This document shows positions 63,011-64,000 of a stretch of DNA of 64,000 nt, one piece after another. Positions within the stretch are counted from its first letter, which is position 1; every line of letters begins with the position of its first letter. The stretch comes from Nocardia sp. BMG51109 (GTDB lineage Bacteria; Actinomycetota; Actinomycetes; Mycobacteriales; Mycobacteriaceae): assembly GCF_000526215.1 (NCBI RefSeq), contig NZ_JAFQ01000004.1, forward strand, positions 4,774,001-4,838,000. Direction: 5' to 3'. The notes beneath the pieces are model-generated. The model searched no databases and was not told the origin of the DNA. It saw nothing but the letters and a program-made list of their open reading frames with translations. The position numbers and the translations under genes were made by a program.

Positions 63011-64000
63011 CTACCGTACTCGCAGCTCGGGGGCCGTCGGCTCCGGGTTCTCGCGTGGGACGAACGCGATGCCGTGCCGCGAGACCCGCAGGCGCAGATT
63101 GCCGGTGCGGGCGAGGATCATGCCCACCACGACCGCGGCGGCCGTCGAGACCGCGCCGCAGGTGAACAGGCCGATCCGAGGGCCGAACTCCTCGGTGAGC
63201 CAGCCGACGACGGGTCCGCCGATCGGGGTGCCGCCGGTGAACACCATCATGTACAGCGACATCACCCGGCCCCGCATGGCCGGGTCGGTCGCCAGTTGCA
63301 CCATCGCGTTGCCCGAGGTGTTGAAGGTCAGCCCGAGCAGGCCCACCACGGTGAGCATCGCGGTGAACAGCCAGTACTCCGGGGCGAACGCGGTGACCGC
63401 CTCCAGCACGCCGAAACCGGCTGCGGTGCCCACCAGTACGCGCATCCGCACTCGGCCCCGGCGGCTCGCGAGCAGCGCGCCCGTCAGCGAGCCCAGCGCC
63501 AGCGCGGTATTGAGCAGTCCGTACTTGCCGGCGTCGACGTGGAAGACGTGATAGGCGAAGCCCGACAGCACCGTCGGGAAGTTGTAGCCGAAGGTTCCGA
63601 TGAAGCCCACCAGCACGATCGGCCAGATCAGCTGCGGACGCGCACTCACGTAGCGCAAGCCCTCGCGCAGCTGGCCTTTCTGCCGCGGCAGGCGCGGTCC
63701 CGGGGTCAACTGCGCCGGGCGCATCATCAGCAGGCCGCCGATGACGGCTGCGAAGGAGCAGGCGTTGATCGCGAACGCCCAGCCGGTGCCGACCGCGGCG
63801 ATCACGATCCCGGCGACCGCCGGCCCGATCAGGCGCGCTGCCTGGAAGTTCGCGGAGTTGAGGCTGACGGCGTTGCGCAGTTGCTCCCGGCCGACCATCT
63901 CCGGGACGAACGACTGGCGGGTCGGGTTGTCCACCACCGTCACCATGCCCAGCAGCAATGCCAGCAGGTAGACGTGCCAGACCTGGACCGCGCCGGTGAG
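63011..64000 (-). CDS. MFS transporter (5' end beyond window)
   Basis: About 330 C-terminal residues of an MFS permease, with at least eight hydrophobic spans: SFVPEMVGREQLRNAVSLNS, ARLIGPAVAGIVIAAVGTGW, GNAMVQLATDPAMRGRVMSL and IGGPVVGWLTEEFGPRIGLF. It resembles MFS_3/enterobactin-exporter (EntS)-like proteins of actinobacteria. The N-terminal spans lie right of position 64000. Confidence 0.88.
   Translation of the reverse strand, partial: LTGAVQVWHVYLLALLLGMVTVVDNPTRQSFVPEMVGREQLRNAVSLNSANFQAARLIGPAVAGIVIAAVGTGWAFAINACSFAAVIGGLLMMRPAQLTPGPRLPRQKGQLREGLRYVSARPQLIWPIVLVGFIGTFGYNFPTVLSGFAYHVFHVDAGKYGLLNTALALGSLTGALLASRRGRVRMRVLVGTAAGFGVLEAVTAFAPEYWLFTAMLTVVGLLGLTFNTSGNAMVQLATDPAMRGRVMSLYMMVFTGGTPIGGPVVGWLTEEFGPRIGLFTCGAVSTAAAVVVGMILARTGNLRLRVSRHGIAFVPRENPEPTAPELRVR

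Noticed and set aside
1..64000. CRISPR arrays
   Set aside because: No regularly spaced 24-40-nt repeats with unique spacers; the only tandem repeats are coding linkers.

Overview
The window looks like a high-GC mycolic-acid actinobacterium, most likely Nocardia or a close relative. The left edge carries a divergent block (aceE, a lipoprotein, a DUF3052 protein, ahpE, tRNA-Val) in the same order as Mycobacterium tuberculosis Rv2241-Rv2238c. An EspG-type ESX chaperone and many GTG starts fit the same group. All calls come from reading the sequence; no database search was run.

Layout. 1-3203: conserved core ending in tRNA-Val(UAC). 3204-56820: accessory DNA. It begins with a serine-recombinase remnant abutting the tRNA, cut by a truncated IS481. 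A decayed 38-nt copy of the tRNA 3' part at 56783 may mark the other end of an old island. Inside, in order, are: a low-GC membrane protein; a frameshifted trpF copy; LysE exporters; two DUF574-type methyltransferases (one truncated); an epoxide-hydrolase-like enzyme; a PAS-GGDEF cyclase; a graveyard of broken genes (galE, aminotransferase, SDR, F420-reductase-like, MFS); and an AraC regulator. Then comes a type VII secretion effector operon (17839-34313) built around a 4492-residue protein. Next are two atypical crotonases divergent from a TetR regulator with visible operators, an ISL3 remnant, a DUF1254 protein, a two-way biosynthetic cluster (39901-45326), IS wreckage (46734-49400), and a small-gene operon interrupted antisense by a 2205-bp group II intron, facing an XRE-TPR regulator and a phosphotransferase. 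57308-64000: metabolic genes (luciferase-like monooxygenase, TetR/VOC pair, TIGR00027-type methyltransferase, secreted GH1, MFS) of unclear core or accessory status.

Two systems stand out. (1) The T7SS operon encodes a secreted helper with a WXG/PPE-like helical region, an EspG chaperone and a giant CpnT-like protein. The three frames overlap by 4 nt, and two tiny genes follow. The giant holds two complete HExxH zincin modules plus two partial relatives of them. (2) The cluster at 39901-45326 has entC-, entB- and entA-like genes, enough for 2,3-dihydroxybenzoate. It has no NRPS, aryl-carrier protein or EntE; instead a divergent pair resembles a LuxE/EhpF-type carboxylate-activating enzyme and a LuxC/EhpG-type acyl reductase. 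The predicted output is a 2,3-dihydroxybenzaldehyde-type compound rather than a siderophore.

The exact ends of the group II intron could be deduced because deleting 50865-53069 restores a continuous 58-codon minus-strand gene.
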